40,593 nt of DNA. It comes from Gammaproteobacteria bacterium (lineage in GTDB: Bacteria; Pseudomonadota; Gammaproteobacteria; Pseudomonadales; Azotimanducaceae). The translations under genes and the position numbers were made by a program. Location of the stretch: the NCBI GenBank assembly GCA_026706385.1, contig JAPOYV010000002.1, positions 1 to 40,593 on the forward strand, read 5' to 3'. Shown here piece after piece: positions 24,925-39,085 of the stretch. The notes under the pieces were generated by a model. It was not told where the DNA came from. It worked only from the letters and a program-made list of their open reading frames with translations, and ran no database searches. Numbering within the stretch: position 1 is the stretch's first letter; the number at the start of each line of letters is the position of its first letter.

Positions 24925-26127
24925 ATGAGCGAGCGCCGGATTCTCACGTGGATGTGCGTCTTGATCGCCGTGAACCAACTCGGTTTCGGGGCGGTGATTC
25001 CCGTGCTTCCCCTGTATGCGCAATCGTTCGGCGTGTCGCAGGCGGCGATCGGTGCGACGGTGGCGGTGTACGGCCTGTCCCGCGTCTTCTTGAGCTTGCC
25101 GACCGGGTGGATCGCGAATCAACTGGGACGTCGCACCGCCCTGCTGAGCGGGGGCCTTGTGTCCGCACTCGGGAACCTGTGGTGCGCCGCGGCGGGCTCG
25201 TACGAGGAACTGGTCCTTGCGCGGTTCGTAGCGGGCGCGGGGGCCGGGATCGTCCTGACCGCCGGCATGATCGTGCTGGCCGACATCACCAGCACCGCCA
25301 CGCGGGGCCGATCCATGGCGATCTACCAAGGGGTGTTCCTGTTCGCGGTGGGAATCGGGCCGTTTCCCGGCGGCTATCTCGCCGAGCGCTTCAGCCTCGA
25401 GGCACCGTTTCTCGTGTACGGCATCGCCAGCGTCGCTGCGGCCCTGGTCGGCTGGTTCGGCGTATCCGAGACCCGTGGAATGGACCATCGAGGCGCGTCA
25501 ACACTTCGAGCCGCGTCGTTGCGCGAACAGTTGCTCCTCCTCGCGGGCAACGTCGGCTTCCTCCTCGTTTGCCTGATCGGGCTCATCAACGCCGCGGCGC
25601 GCACCGGTGCACTGTTCAGTGTCGTACCCGTGCTGGCGCGCGATCGCCTCGCCCTGACCGCGACCGAAATCGGTTTCGGCTTCGCGCTCGGGAGCATCAT
25701 CGGACTGGTCGTCACCTATCCGGCCGGAGCGCTGGTGGACCACTACGGCCGCAAGGCCGTGATCGTCCCCGCGACCGTTCTGACGGGCTTCTCCATGCTC
25801 GCGTTCAGCATCGCACCGAGCTACTTCTGGTTCTTGTTTGCAACGGGACTCTGGGGCGGTGCCAGCGCGGCGTCGGGCGCCGCACCCGCAGCCTACGCGG
25901 CCGACTCCGCACCGAGTGGAATGAACGCGGCAGCCATGGGCGGCTACCGGATGCTGAGCGACATGGGGTACGTGCTCGGGCCAATCCTGCTCGGCGTGCT
26001 CGCCGACCTGAAAGGCTTGGACGCGCCGATGTGGATCGCCGCCGCCGCGCTGGTCGTGGCCTCGATGCTGTTCGCCCTAGTCGCCCCGGAGACGCACTCG
26101 GCGCGGCGTGGAAACCCGGCCCGCTAA
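24925..26127 (+). CDS. MFS drug/metabolite exporter
   Basis: The protein has 400 residues with 12 predicted helices. The loop between helices 2 and 3 reads GWIANQLGRRTAL, the MFS motif A equivalent, and LARFVAGAGAGIVLTAGMIVLAD is the fourth-helix region of the DHA1 drug:H+ antiporter type. The symmetrical AGALVDHYGRKAVI in the second half supports this. Substrate unknown. The upstream frame to 24667 is antisense to the methyltransferase. It is convergent with the DUF305 gene, which ends 104 bp away. Confidence 0.85.
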   Translation: MSERRILTWMCVLIAVNQLGFGAVIPVLPLYAQSFGVSQAAIGATVAVYGLSRVFLSLPTGWIANQLGRRTALLSGGLVSALGNLWCAAAGSYEELVLARFVAGAGAGIVLTAGMIVLADITSTATRGRSMAIYQGVFLFAVGIGPFPGGYLAERFSLEAPFLVYGIASVAAALVGWFGVSETRGMDHRGASTLRAASLREQLLLLAGNVGFLLVCLIGLINAAARTGALFSVVPVLARDRLALTATEIGFGFALGSIIGLVVTYPAGALVDHYGRKAVIVPATVLTGFSMLAFSIAPSYFWFLFATGLWGGASAASGAAPAAYAADSAPSGMNAAAMGGYRMLSDMGYVLGPILLGVLADLKGLDAPMWIAAAALVVASMLFALVAPETHSARRGNPAR

Positions 26128-26150
26128 CGTCTCGGGCAGGTCCGAACTTG

Positions 26151-26172
26151 ACAGTTGAGCCGAGTCTCGTGG
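26151..26172 (+). repeat. 22-bp intergenic motif, copy 2
   Basis: ACAGTTGAGCCGAGTCTCGTGG is the second copy of the motif at 15858. It lies in the 103-bp convergent gap between the MFS exporter and the DUF305 gene. A TTGACA begins just before it at 26149, but I see no -10 element at the right distance. Confidence 0.4.
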
Positions 26173-26230
26173 TGACGATGCGGCGAACCTTGACGGTAAC
26201 GCCTCACACTGGACCCTACCCCGCCCCTGC

Positions 26231-28738
26231 CTAGGGCGACTGGCGCAGCCGGACCGCCAGTGTGTCCAGCACCTCGGCGAGGCGGGCGTACCCCATCGCC
26301 GCCGCGCCTGCCACGGCGGCGTCGTCCGTTCGTATCGATCCCGCCAGGGACTCGAGCTGCGTGGCCAACGCTTGGTCGGTTGCGCCCTGCCCCAGCGCCG
26401 CAGCCGCGAGATCCAGCACCGCGTCGAGGTCCGCACCAGCCTCCGCCGACAGCGAACCACGGCGCTGCAGTTGATCCCGGTATGCGCGGGCGACGACCGG
26501 CTCGGCAGGCCAGCGGAACATCCTTTGCTGTTGGGGATTGAACGTATCACCCTGGCTGGCGAGAGCAGCCGCGCCGATCTCGCTTTCCGACAGGTACTCG
26601 CTCGGCAGCAGCGCCAGTACGTCCAAGCCGCGGATGATCTCGGTCGCATAGATCCGGCCCCCGTACCAGTACGCGGACCAGTATCCGCCTAGCACCGCCT
26701 TTTCGGCGTCGATGGGGCCTCGGTCGAAGTAAGCGATCTCCACCGGATTAAGCGAGTCCGTGAAGTCGACCACCGAGATTCCCCCTTGGTACCAGGCTTG
26801 GACGAGGATGTCTCGGCCTGGCACTGGGACGACCGAACCGTTGTGCGCGACGCAGTTCTCCTCCTCCGTCTGGGGCGCTGGAATCTTGAAATAGCTCCTG
26901 AACTCCAGTCGATCGCCGACGATGTCGTAGATCGCGTCCGCGCCCCAGTCGAGGGGATCGAAGGCACGGCAGCGTGGCATCATGCCGCCGCCCCACTCGT
27001 CGGCGAAAACGAGCTTGGTGCCGTCGTTGTTGAACGTCGCCGAATGCCAGTAGGCGAAACCCTTGTCGACCACCGCGTCGATTCGGCGCGGCTCGAGGGG
27101 GTCGGAGATGTCGAACAGGATGCCGTTGCCGGAACAGGCACCCGCCGCAAGACGCTTTTCCGGGAAGACCGTGATGTCGTGGCACTGGTCGGTGGCGGGG
27201 GATTCCTGCGTCCCGTCGCCATGGTCGCCGCCCCGCCAGAGCCCCGCCAGGACGCCGTCGTCAGGATCAGCGAACACGGCGGGGCTGTGCACGACGCGCG
27301 CGCCGGCCGGATCGTCCACGGGAATCTCGACCACGTCGATACGGAATAGCGCCGTGCGGTGGTCGCCCGGCAGTTCATCGATGCAGCCAGCCAGTTCGTC
27401 CTCGTCGCGGACGCGCGACGTGCCCGAGTTGTAGACGACAATCCTCTCGTCGTCGGCTGTCACGACGGAATGGGTGTGCGAGCCGCGGCAGGTCTGCACC
27501 GCACCCACCTGCACCGGTCGGCGCAAGTCGCCGATGTCGAATATGCGCAGTCCGCGGAACCGGTCGGCGCTCACGTCCTCGGCGACCCCCTCGAGGCCGC
27601 AGTCGAGCCGGCCCCGGGTCTCTTCAACCGACATGATCAGGAGGTCGTCGACAACCGAGATGTCGCCCTGCCCGCCCGGACAGACCACCGAACTGAGCTG
27701 CACGGGGAGGCTGTCGTCGACCAGCCGATAGACGTTGAAGCCGTGGTAGCTACCGGCGAAAAGGATATCGCCCCTGAAGGCCATGTCGGTATTGGCGAAA
27801 CGCAGCAGCGGTGCGCGGCGCCACTCGTCGTCGGCCTCCTCGCTTTCGTTGCCGGCATCCGCGTCGTCAGCGGCGGCATCGTCGTCCGTCGCCTCGCCGC
27901 CACCCGCCGGTACTTCGTGCCGGGCGGTTTCTCCGTCGGGAGCGTCCTCGCCGTCTTCGTCCAGGTCGGGGCGGTCCGGCGGCAGGTCGGCCGGATTCGC
28001 CGGGTCGAAAAAGCCCGGCGGCCTCGGTAGCGAGGCCACGAGTTCCAGGTTCATCCGCGCCTGGCCGGCGTCCTCGAATCCGGCTTCGAGACCGGCACGC
28101 GGATCGTCCGACAGCGTGATCAGCAGGGCGTGCATGCGCTCGATTTCGGCGGTCTGATCGTTGGTCACGTCCGTCGTGAATTCGAACAAGACCGGGTCGT
28201 ACGCGGAACCCGGGCGCTCGAGCAGTTCCTCGACCATCGCCACCGCACCTTCGTGGTGAGCGATCATCAGACGCAGGAAGAGCCGGTCGAAGTCTGTCCC
28301 CTCCGACGAGGCCAGTTCAGCCATCTCCTCCGCAGTCGCCATGCCGGCCATGCGGTGGTCGGTGTGCATCCCGGCATGGTCCGACGGATCCGGGACGTCT
28401 TCTCCGCGTTCGCTGAGCCATGCGCCCATGAACTCGATCTCGTCCCGCTGCGCGAGGTCGATGCGACCGGCCGCATCCGAGACCTCGGACCGGTTCGTAC
28501 GCTCCGCAGCCAACTCGGCCATCTGGACGGCCTGGTGGTGGTGCGGAATCATGTCCTGCATGAACCGGACATCGTCCGGCGAATAGCTGGAGTCGGCGAC
28601 CTTGACAGCCTCTTCGGGGCTGAGCGTCCGCGCCGGGGCACCGGGTGCGCCCGGCTGGACGATGGGTGCGGGGTCGGCAAGAACCGCCCCGGACATCAAA
28701 GCCGCGCCTACGATGCCGCAGGCAAGTCTGTGCTTCAT
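26231..28738 (-). CDS. Secreted DUF305 domain fused to an LVIVD-type propeller
   Basis: The protein has 835 residues. A signal peptide (1-21) is followed by a DUF305 ferritin-like helical domain with RFMQDMIPHHHQAVQMAELA (59-78) and LMIAHHEGAVAM (158-169), whose His/Met pairs suggest metal binding. Met/His-rich HAGMHTDHRMAGM lies between them. A very acidic linker (about 253-307) leads to repeats such as RGLRIFDIGDLRRPVQVG, GILFDISDPLEPRR and GGISVVDFTDSLNPVEIA, the LVIVD propeller pattern, then a helical C-terminus. It probably acts in the periplasm or outside the cell. Similar two-part proteins exist in environmental bacteria, but no role has been shown to my knowledge. Confidence 0.82.
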   Translation of the reverse strand: MKHRLACGIVGAALMSGAVLADPAPIVQPGAPGAPARTLSPEEAVKVADSSYSPDDVRFMQDMIPHHHQAVQMAELAAERTNRSEVSDAAGRIDLAQRDEIEFMGAWLSERGEDVPDPSDHAGMHTDHRMAGMATAEEMAELASSEGTDFDRLFLRLMIAHHEGAVAMVEELLERPGSAYDPVLFEFTTDVTNDQTAEIERMHALLITLSDDPRAGLEAGFEDAGQARMNLELVASLPRPPGFFDPANPADLPPDRPDLDEDGEDAPDGETARHEVPAGGGEATDDDAAADDADAGNESEEADDEWRRAPLLRFANTDMAFRGDILFAGSYHGFNVYRLVDDSLPVQLSSVVCPGGQGDISVVDDLLIMSVEETRGRLDCGLEGVAEDVSADRFRGLRIFDIGDLRRPVQVGAVQTCRGSHTHSVVTADDERIVVYNSGTSRVRDEDELAGCIDELPGDHRTALFRIDVVEIPVDDPAGARVVHSPAVFADPDDGVLAGLWRGGDHGDGTQESPATDQCHDITVFPEKRLAAGACSGNGILFDISDPLEPRRIDAVVDKGFAYWHSATFNNDGTKLVFADEWGGGMMPRCRAFDPLDWGADAIYDIVGDRLEFRSYFKIPAPQTEEENCVAHNGSVVPVPGRDILVQAWYQGGISVVDFTDSLNPVEIAYFDRGPIDAEKAVLGGYWSAYWYGGRIYATEIIRGLDVLALLPSEYLSESEIGAAALASQGDTFNPQQQRMFRWPAEPVVARAYRDQLQRRGSLSAEAGADLDAVLDLAAAALGQGATDQALATQLESLAGSIRTDDAAVAGAAAMGYARLAEVLDTLAVRLRQSP

Positions 28739-28791
28739 CGGATACCAGCGCGGCAAGGGTTGGGCAACACAGCCTGGTGCCGATCCCAATT

Positions 28792-28878
28792 TGGTGCCGA
28801 AGAGAGGACTCGAACCTCCACGGACATCAGTCCACTACCCCCTCAAGGTAGCGTGTCTACCAATTCCACCACTTCGGC
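28792..28878 (-). tRNA. tRNA-Leu(GAG)
   Basis: The minus strand folds into a full class II tRNA of 87 nt. The acceptor stem is GCCGAAG with CTTCGGC, the anticodon stem CTACC/GGTAG surrounds loop TTGAGGG with anticodon GAG, a long variable arm follows, and the T-loop is TTCGAGT. CCA is encoded. It lies 17 bp after the secG stop. In E. coli, tRNA-Leu(GAG) also follows secG, so the order is ancestral. Confidence 0.95.
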
Positions 28879-28895
28879 TTCGAGGCGTTGCCGCA

Positions 28896-29252
28896 TCATA
28901 CATCCGGCAGGTCGGTGCCGGAATCGTCAGGCTCGGTCCCGGGGTCTTCATCTTCCGGGAACACGAGGGGTTGCTCGATCTCGGGAAGGCCGATGCTGCC
29001 CGCCGCCGCGGCCCGTTCCTTGGCCGTGTAGGCGAGCCCGAACGAGATCGCAAAGAAGGCGATCGACAACCACACCGTGGCCTTGGTCAGAAAGCCCGCC
29101 GACCCCGTGCTGCCGAACAAGGTGTTGGCGCTGCCGGAACCGAACGCGGCACCCACGTCCGCACCTTTGCCTTGCTGCAGCAGGACCAGGGCGCCCAACG
29201 CGATGGCGTCCACCACCAGCAGGATGACCAGAACGGTTTCTAGCGTACTCAC
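28896..29252 (-). CDS. secG: Preprotein translocase subunit SecG
   Basis: The protein has 118 residues with two transmembrane helices: ETVLVILLVVDAIALGALVLLQ and TVWLSIAFFAISFGLAYT. QQGKGADVGAAFGSGSANTLFGSTG between them is the conserved SecG loop. The C-terminal tail is acidic and proline-rich. SecG associates with SecYE in the inner membrane and assists SecA-driven export. It is 15 bp downstream of tpiA, the usual gammaproteobacterial order. Confidence 0.95.
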   Translation of the reverse strand: MSTLETVLVILLVVDAIALGALVLLQQGKGADVGAAFGSGSANTLFGSTGSAGFLTKATVWLSIAFFAISFGLAYTAKERAAAAGSIGLPEIEQPLVFPEDEDPGTEPDDSGTDLPDV

Positions 29253-29267
29253 TGTTTCCCTACGGGC

Positions 29268-30035
29268 TCAAGAATCGGTCTGCCGACCCGCGACGCGGCA
29301 AATCTCGGCGAATGCGACCGCATCCAGCGATGCGCCGCCAACCAGGCCACCATCGATGTCGGTTTGCGTGAACAACGCTTCGGCATTGTCGACGTTGACG
29401 CTGCCGCCGTACACGACGCGAACCGACTGGGCGAACGCGTCGCCGACATCGCCCAAGCGGGCGCGAATCGTACCATGCATCTGTTGGGCCTGTGTCGGCG
29501 TTGCCGTCTCGCCGGTGCCGATCGCCCAAACCGGTTCATAGGCGACGACGAAGTCCGTGTCGCGCGGTTCCGCGCAAGCGTGACCGAGCACGCCGTCGAG
29601 CTGCGCCAACACCGTCGCCTCCGCCTGCCCCGCGCGGCGTTCGGCCAGCGTCTCGCCAACGCAAAGGATGGGCACGAGCCCGGCGCGCTTGGTGGCGGCG
29701 AATTTCGCCGCGACGACGGTGTCGTTTTCGGCGAAGAGCCGGCGGCGTTCCGAGTGTCCGACGATCGCGTACGTCGCGCCGAGGTCGCGGGCCATTTCCG
29801 CAGCGTGTTCTCCCGTGTAGGCGCCTGCCGGTTCGGCGTGTACGGTCTGCACGCCGAGTAGGACACCGTCATCACGCAACGCTGCGGCGATACGGTCGAG
29901 ATAGGCCAGTGGCGGACAGATCACGACGTCGACCGCGCCGCGCGGGGCCGTCTTGCGCCAATCCTCGAGATAAGCCTCGACGAATCTCGCGGCGCCGTGC
30001 ATCTTCCAGTTGGCGGCGACGAATGGCCTGCGCAC
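29268..30035 (-). CDS. tpiA: Triosephosphate isomerase
   Basis: This 255-residue TIM barrel interconverts dihydroxyacetone phosphate and glyceraldehyde 3-phosphate. FVAANWKMHG carries the catalytic Asn and Lys, IVGHSERR the electrophilic His, YEPVWAIGTG the catalytic Glu and the flexible loop, and VYGGSVN the phosphate site. I prefer the GTG at 30035 with GAGG upstream over the TTG at 30047. The gene follows glmM by 33 bp. Confidence 0.95.
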   Translation of the reverse strand: MRRPFVAANWKMHGAARFVEAYLEDWRKTAPRGAVDVVICPPLAYLDRIAAALRDDGVLLGVQTVHAEPAGAYTGEHAAEMARDLGATYAIVGHSERRRLFAENDTVVAAKFAATKRAGLVPILCVGETLAERRAGQAEATVLAQLDGVLGHACAEPRDTDFVVAYEPVWAIGTGETATPTQAQQMHGTIRARLGDVGDAFAQSVRVVYGGSVNVDNAEALFTQTDIDGGLVGGASLDAVAFAEICRVAGRQTDS

Positions 30036-30068
30036 GGCGAGCCTCAAGCGGACGTTCGTGAGGGCGGA

Positions 30069-31406
30069 CTAAGCGCCGTTCGCTTGCCGAACGACGACCG
30101 CCAAGGCCTCGGCATGCGCACGAACCGCCTCAGCGTGCTCGCCTTCCACCATGATGCGCACGACCGGTTCAGTGCCGCTTGGCCGTACCAGCACGCGCCC
30201 GCGACCGGCCAGGCTTGCCTCGATGTCGCGGGCAGCCTCGACCACGGCCGCATGGTTGATTACATGCAGCGGATCGTAAGTGTCCACGTTGACCATGGTC
30301 TGCGGAAAGCGCTGCATTCCGGCCAGGAGTTCGGCCAGCGATCTTCCCGTCTCTACCATCGCCCCGAGCACTTGCAGCGCTGCCACGATGCCGTCGCCCG
30401 TGGTGGTCAGATCCAGACAGATCAGGTGCCCCGAAGACTCGCCACCAAGTTGCCAACCCTTGGCGAGCATCCGCTCCAGGACGTACCGGTCGCCGACGGC
30501 TGTACGCTCAAACGGGATCTCCGCCGCATCCAGCGCCCGCTCCAGCCCCAGGTTGGTCATCACCGTACCGACCACGCCGCCCTTCAAGCGGCCTTTCGCG
30601 GCCGCGGCCGTGGCCACGATGTAGAGCAGGTCGTCGCCGTCGTAGACGTGTCCGCCGGCGTCCACGAGTACGACGCGGTCGCCGTCACCGTCGAACGCGA
30701 TGCCCACATCGGCCCCGGCTTCCAGCACGGCCGCCGCGACCGTCTCGGGATGCGTGGAGCCGACATGATCGTTGATATTGGTGCCGTCCGGGTCCGCGCC
30801 GATGGCCGTCACTTCGGCGCCGAGTTCCGAGAAAACCTTAGGGGCGACGGCGTAAGTCGCCCCGTTCGCACAGTCGACAACCACCTTCAGGCCGTGCAGA
30901 TGCAGGCGGCGGTCGATGGTGCTCTTGCAGAATTCGATGTAGCGGCCGCGGGCGTCCTCAACACGGAATGCACGGCCCAGGTCGCGCGAACCAACGGACA
31001 CCAACGGCTCCTTGAGTTGACGCTCGATGGCGGCTTCCCGGTCGTCGGGGAGCTTGTTGCCGTCGGCATCGAAGAACTTGATGCCGTTGTCGTCGTAGGG
31101 ATTGTGCGAGGCGCTGATGACGATCCCGGCATCGGCGCTCAAGGCTCGGGTCAGGTAAGCGACCGCGGGCGTCGGGATGGGGCTCAAGAGCCCGACGTCG
31201 ACACCTGCGGAAACCAGTCCGGCCTCCAGGACGGATTCGAACATGTAGCCCGAGATCCGCGTGTCCTTGCCGATCACCACCATGCGCGAACCACGCGACG
31301 CCAGCACCTTGCCGGTGGCCCAGCCCAAGCGAAGACAGAAGTCCGGCGTGATCGGTGCCGAGCCGACCCGCCCGCGAATGCCATCCGTGCCGAAGAACTC
31401 CCTCAC
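30069..31406 (-). CDS. glmM: Phosphoglucosamine mutase
   Basis: The protein has 445 residues and converts glucosamine 6-phosphate to glucosamine 1-phosphate on the way to UDP-GlcNAc. [14 protein letters not shown] opens the enzyme, [12 protein letters not shown] holds the phosphoserine, [14 protein letters not shown] is the Mg-binding loop, GGESSGHLI selects the sugar and [16 protein letters not shown] binds phosphate. It lies 46 bp after ftsH. In most gammaproteobacteria folP sits between them, and here it is missing from that place. Confidence 0.96.
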   Translation of the reverse strand: MREFFGTDGIRGRVGSAPITPDFCLRLGWATGKVLASRGSRMVVIGKDTRISGYMFESVLEAGLVSAGVDVGLLSPIPTPAVAYLTRALSADAGIVISASHNPYDDNGIKFFDADGNKLPDDREAAIERQLKEPLVSVGSRDLGRAFRVEDARGRYIEFCKSTIDRRLHLHGLKVVVDCANGATYAVAPKVFSELGAEVTAIGADPDGTNINDHVGSTHPETVAAAVLEAGADVGIAFDGDGDRVVLVDAGGHVYDGDDLLYIVATAAAAKGRLKGGVVGTVMTNLGLERALDAAEIPFERTAVGDRYVLERMLAKGWQLGGESSGHLICLDLTTTGDGIVAALQVLGAMVETGRSLAELLAGMQRFPQTMVNVDTYDPLHVINHAAVVEAARDIEASLAGRGRVLVRPSGTEPVVRIMVEGEHAEAVRAHAEALAVVVRQANGA

Positions 31407-31452
31407 TGCAGTCCTTACTTGGCCCGGGAACTCGGCTGCCGTGTCAAGCGCC

Positions 31453-33402
<1,950 letters not shown>

Positions 33403-33524
33403 ACTGCCCAACGGTCCATCCTCATCAAGGGCCCAACGCCAGGTTAGGCGCCTCAACGGGCTTAGCGTACACGAGTAGTGCTTGAAAGTCCCTGCGGCGG
33501 CTACCGTGGCGGTTCGCTTCCCGT

Positions 33525-33554
33525 CCTATATGGGGCCGTTCGAAAGCAACGCAA
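33525..33554 (-). promoter_or_regulatory. Candidate sigma70 promoter for ftsH
   Basis: On the minus strand, TTGCGT (33549-33554) and TATAGG (33525-33530) are 18 bp apart, about 120 bp upstream of the ftsH ATG, in the gap after the LuxR-type gene. The fit to consensus is fair and nothing else in the 213-bp gap looks better. Confidence 0.35.
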
Positions 33555-33615
33555 GGCACCGGTCCAGGGCCGGTCCGAGGCTCTCATTTTCCGTTGCCCG
33601 TTAGGCGCCGGTGCT

Positions 33616-34806
33616 CTACAGCGCAGCCCCGCTAGGACCCGGGGGTTCCCTCGGTGCCCGGGGCGCTGTCTCGACACCCGCCAGCGACCGCACGAGGCGG
33701 ACGAGGTCCGCCTGGCGGGAGACTCCCTGTTTGGTGAACATGTGCTTGACGTGGGAGCGTACCGTGCTCACCTTCCGGCCGGTCGCCGCCGCGACCTCGC
33801 GCACGGTCATGCCCCGGGCAAGGAGCACCGCGACCTGGCTCTCGGCACGGGTAAAGGGCAGTGCTGCCGCAACCACGCCGACGTCCACATCGGTCCCTTC
33901 ACCGGCATCGGGGACGAGAACCAGCGCGGCAACCGGCCAGGCTCCAGGTTCCGTCTCCCCGCCCCCCACCGGGATCACATGCAGCACCAAGGGCGGCGGG
34001 CCGGACGGTCGCCGGGCGATCATAGTGCCGCCGGCTCCCAGGGTTCCGAACGGCGGCAAAGCGCGGCCCAGCAACCCCTGCAGTTCCGCGTTGGCCGTTG
34101 CCGTGTGGGCGAACAGGCAGCCGCCCGTGTCGAACAGGACATCGCCCGCGCGCAGCAGCCTCCGGGCCCGACCGTTCGCGGCCACGATACGAGCCCGCCG
34201 ATCGAGCTGGATGACTCCCAAGCCGGTGGTGACCTCGAGGAGGTTCTCAAGCGTCATACCGAGCGTGCCAGCCCTGCCCAGCGCCACCTGGACACGCACG
34301 GTCTGGCGGATGTGTGGCAGCAGGCGGCGGATCGAGTCGAGTCGCGCGGACGACCAGCCATCGCTGTCGACGGGATCGTGGACGAACCACAGGATGCGCG
34401 ATCCGCGGGGCCCGTCCAAGCGCACGTTGAGGGCGTCTGCGCCGTTGCTCCGGCTGAAAAAATCATGAACCGGCGAAGTCTTGCGCTCCCTTTCGGTGAA
34501 GACCTCGGCGTTGTGGTACAGCCGCCCGTCGGGCGCGTGCCGCAGGCGGGGGACCCGCTCGTCCAGGGGATAATAGGTGCCGTAGTAGAGGCGCTCCAGA
34601 TCCTGGCGCCGCTGGCCGCGCGTGCAGGTCCACTGGAAGCCGATCCGGGCGTCGTCGTCGGACTCCCCGTCGCCGAACAGCAGGCTGCCGCCGTGGACGC
34701 CAAGGGCCTCGTCGACCTCCGCCGAGAAGCCGGGCCAGCGCACCGGGTCGAGCGCGGCCTCGTGGAGGGACGCGAGGACCCGCCCGAACGTCGCTTCGTC
34801 CTTCAT
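33616..34806 (-). CDS. LuxR-type HTH transcriptional regulator
   Basis: The protein has 396 residues. The C-terminal DNA-binding domain (316-375) reads LPFTRAESQVAVLLARGMTVREVAAA then RKVSTVRSHVKHMFTKQGVSRQADLVRL, a textbook LuxR/GerE helix-turn-helix. The first 300 residues are a sensory part without a recognisable acyl-homoserine-lactone domain; a PAS-like region begins around LGVIQLDRRARIVAANGRARRLL. The ligand is unknown. It sits between greA and ftsH, where rlmE/yhbY are usual. Its ATG overlaps the stop of a possible small ORF by 4 bases. The dyad at 35133 lies upstream and could be its operator. Confidence 0.85.
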   Translation of the reverse strand: MKDEATFGRVLASLHEAALDPVRWPGFSAEVDEALGVHGGSLLFGDGESDDDARIGFQWTCTRGQRRQDLERLYYGTYYPLDERVPRLRHAPDGRLYHNAEVFTERERKTSPVHDFFSRSNGADALNVRLDGPRGSRILWFVHDPVDSDGWSSARLDSIRRLLPHIRQTVRVQVALGRAGTLGMTLENLLEVTTGLGVIQLDRRARIVAANGRARRLLRAGDVLFDTGGCLFAHTATANAELQGLLGRALPPFGTLGAGGTMIARRPSGPPPLVLHVIPVGGGETEPGAWPVAALVLVPDAGEGTDVDVGVVAAALPFTRAESQVAVLLARGMTVREVAAATGRKVSTVRSHVKHMFTKQGVSRQADLVRLVRSLAGVETAPRAPREPPGPSGAAL

Positions 34807-34988
34807 CGTGCCGCGTCCGCAGGGCGACGCTCCGCCGGTACCGGCCCCGAGTCCGGCGCGAAGGCGTGTTGCCGCTCGAGGCACTTGGAGCACCGGGTCG
34901 CAAGGTTCGAGGCGTGCGCGCCCCCGTGCGCCGAATGAGCGATCGCGAGGGGCATCGACTCGGCAACCTCGAAGACCAACATTTCCAT
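34803..34988 (-). CDS. Possible small CxxC protein upstream of the LuxR-type gene
   Basis: This is a 61-residue frame starting MEMLVFEVAESMPLAIAHSAHGG, with CSKC near residue 33. It has GGGGGA about 5-10 bp before its ATG and overlaps the regulator start as ATGA, both features of a coupled small gene. I know no family for it. The composition is plausible but the frame is short, so it could be chance. Confidence 0.35.
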   Translation of the reverse strand: MEMLVFEVAESMPLAIAHSAHGGAHASNLATRCSKCLERQHAFAPDSGPVPAERRPADAAR

Positions 34989-35132
34989 CGAGTCCCCCGG
35001 TACTCCAACGTGTCCAGCCGCTGCCGGGTCGGTCGTTCCGTAGGGCCCACGGCGCAACGAAGGGCAAGCGGATCGGCGTTCCGCGCTCACCCAATCCATG
35101 TAGGGGAGAATAGGGGCGGTCGGCTGGTCGCG

Positions 35133-35152
35133 CATCCCCAATGTTGGGGATG
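35133..35152. promoter_or_regulatory. 20-bp dyad upstream of the LuxR-type gene
   Basis: CATCCCCAA-TG-TTGGGGATG is a 9-bp perfect inverted repeat around two bases. Twenty-base dyads of this shape are the usual operators of LuxR-family dimers. It is 95 bp after the greA stop and about 145 bp before the small ORF. A stem-loop with a 2-base loop would be a poor terminator, and no U-tract follows on either strand. Confidence 0.55.
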
Positions 35153-35247
35153 GAATCTCAACGGCGCCCGCACGACAGGCGGAAGCTTGCAGGACGCCTC
35201 GCACGCCTGCACGTCGCACCGGGGGCGCGCCGGCCGGCTTTGGGCGC

Positions 35248-35721
35248 TCAGATGTGGGCGACCTCGCCGACTTCGTACTCGTGCTCGCCGCCAGGCGTGA
35301 CCACCCGCACCTCATCGCCCTCAGCTTTCCCGATGAGGGCGCGCGCCAGGGGCGACATCACCGAGATCTTCGAGTCCTTAAGATCCGCCTCGTCCTCGCC
35401 GACGATCTTGTAACGTACTTCGGCTTCGGTCTCGAGATCGAGCAAGGTGACCGTCGCCCCGAACACGACCTTCCCCGTTGGCCTGATCTTTGTAACGTCG
35501 ATAACCTGCGCGTCGCCAAGCTTGCCTTCGATATCGCGGATGCGTGCTTCCGTCAGCCCTTGGCGTTCCTTCGCGGCGTGGTACTCCGCATTCTCCCTGA
35601 GGTCGCCATGCTCGCGTGCCTCCCCGATAGCCTTGGAGATCGCAGGACGCACGACGTTCTTGAGGTTGGCGAGTTCCTCGCGCAACCGCTCAGCACCTTC
35701 GACTGTCATGGGTGTGGGCAT
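35248..35721 (-). CDS. greA: Transcription elongation factor GreA
   Basis: The protein has 157 residues, the family length. The N-terminal coiled coil holds [39 protein letters not shown] with the acidic tip and [16 protein letters not shown]. The C-terminal globular part has [36 protein letters not shown] and [10 protein letters not shown]. GreA rescues backtracked RNA polymerase by stimulating cleavage of the RNA 3-prime end. MPTPMTVEG matches the usual start, so the ATG at 35721 is used. It follows carB by 127 bp, as in E. coli relatives. Confidence 0.95.
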   Translation of the reverse strand: MPTPMTVEGAERLREELANLKNVVRPAISKAIGEAREHGDLRENAEYHAAKERQGLTEARIRDIEGKLGDAQVIDVTKIRPTGKVVFGATVTLLDLETEAEVRYKIVGEDEADLKDSKISVMSPLARALIGKAEGDEVRVVTPGGEHEYEVGEVAHI

Positions 35722-35848
35722 CGATCCACTGCTTCTCTTGAACCCGTCCGTCCCTACGGCGGTGCGCGGACGCCATGTCCGCATTCCGGGCCTCGTACAA
35801 GGTCATTGCACGCCGGGAGGTCCGCGCACCTCGGTGGGCTTTAGCCCG

Positions 35849-39082
<3,234 letters not shown>

Positions 39083-39085
39083 GCT

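Noticed and set aside
34866-35300. A 144-codon plus-strand frame over the greA-luxR gap
   Set aside because: It has no recognisable features, an arginine-rich composition and no ribosome site, and it overlaps the more plausible small minus-strand frame and the dyad.
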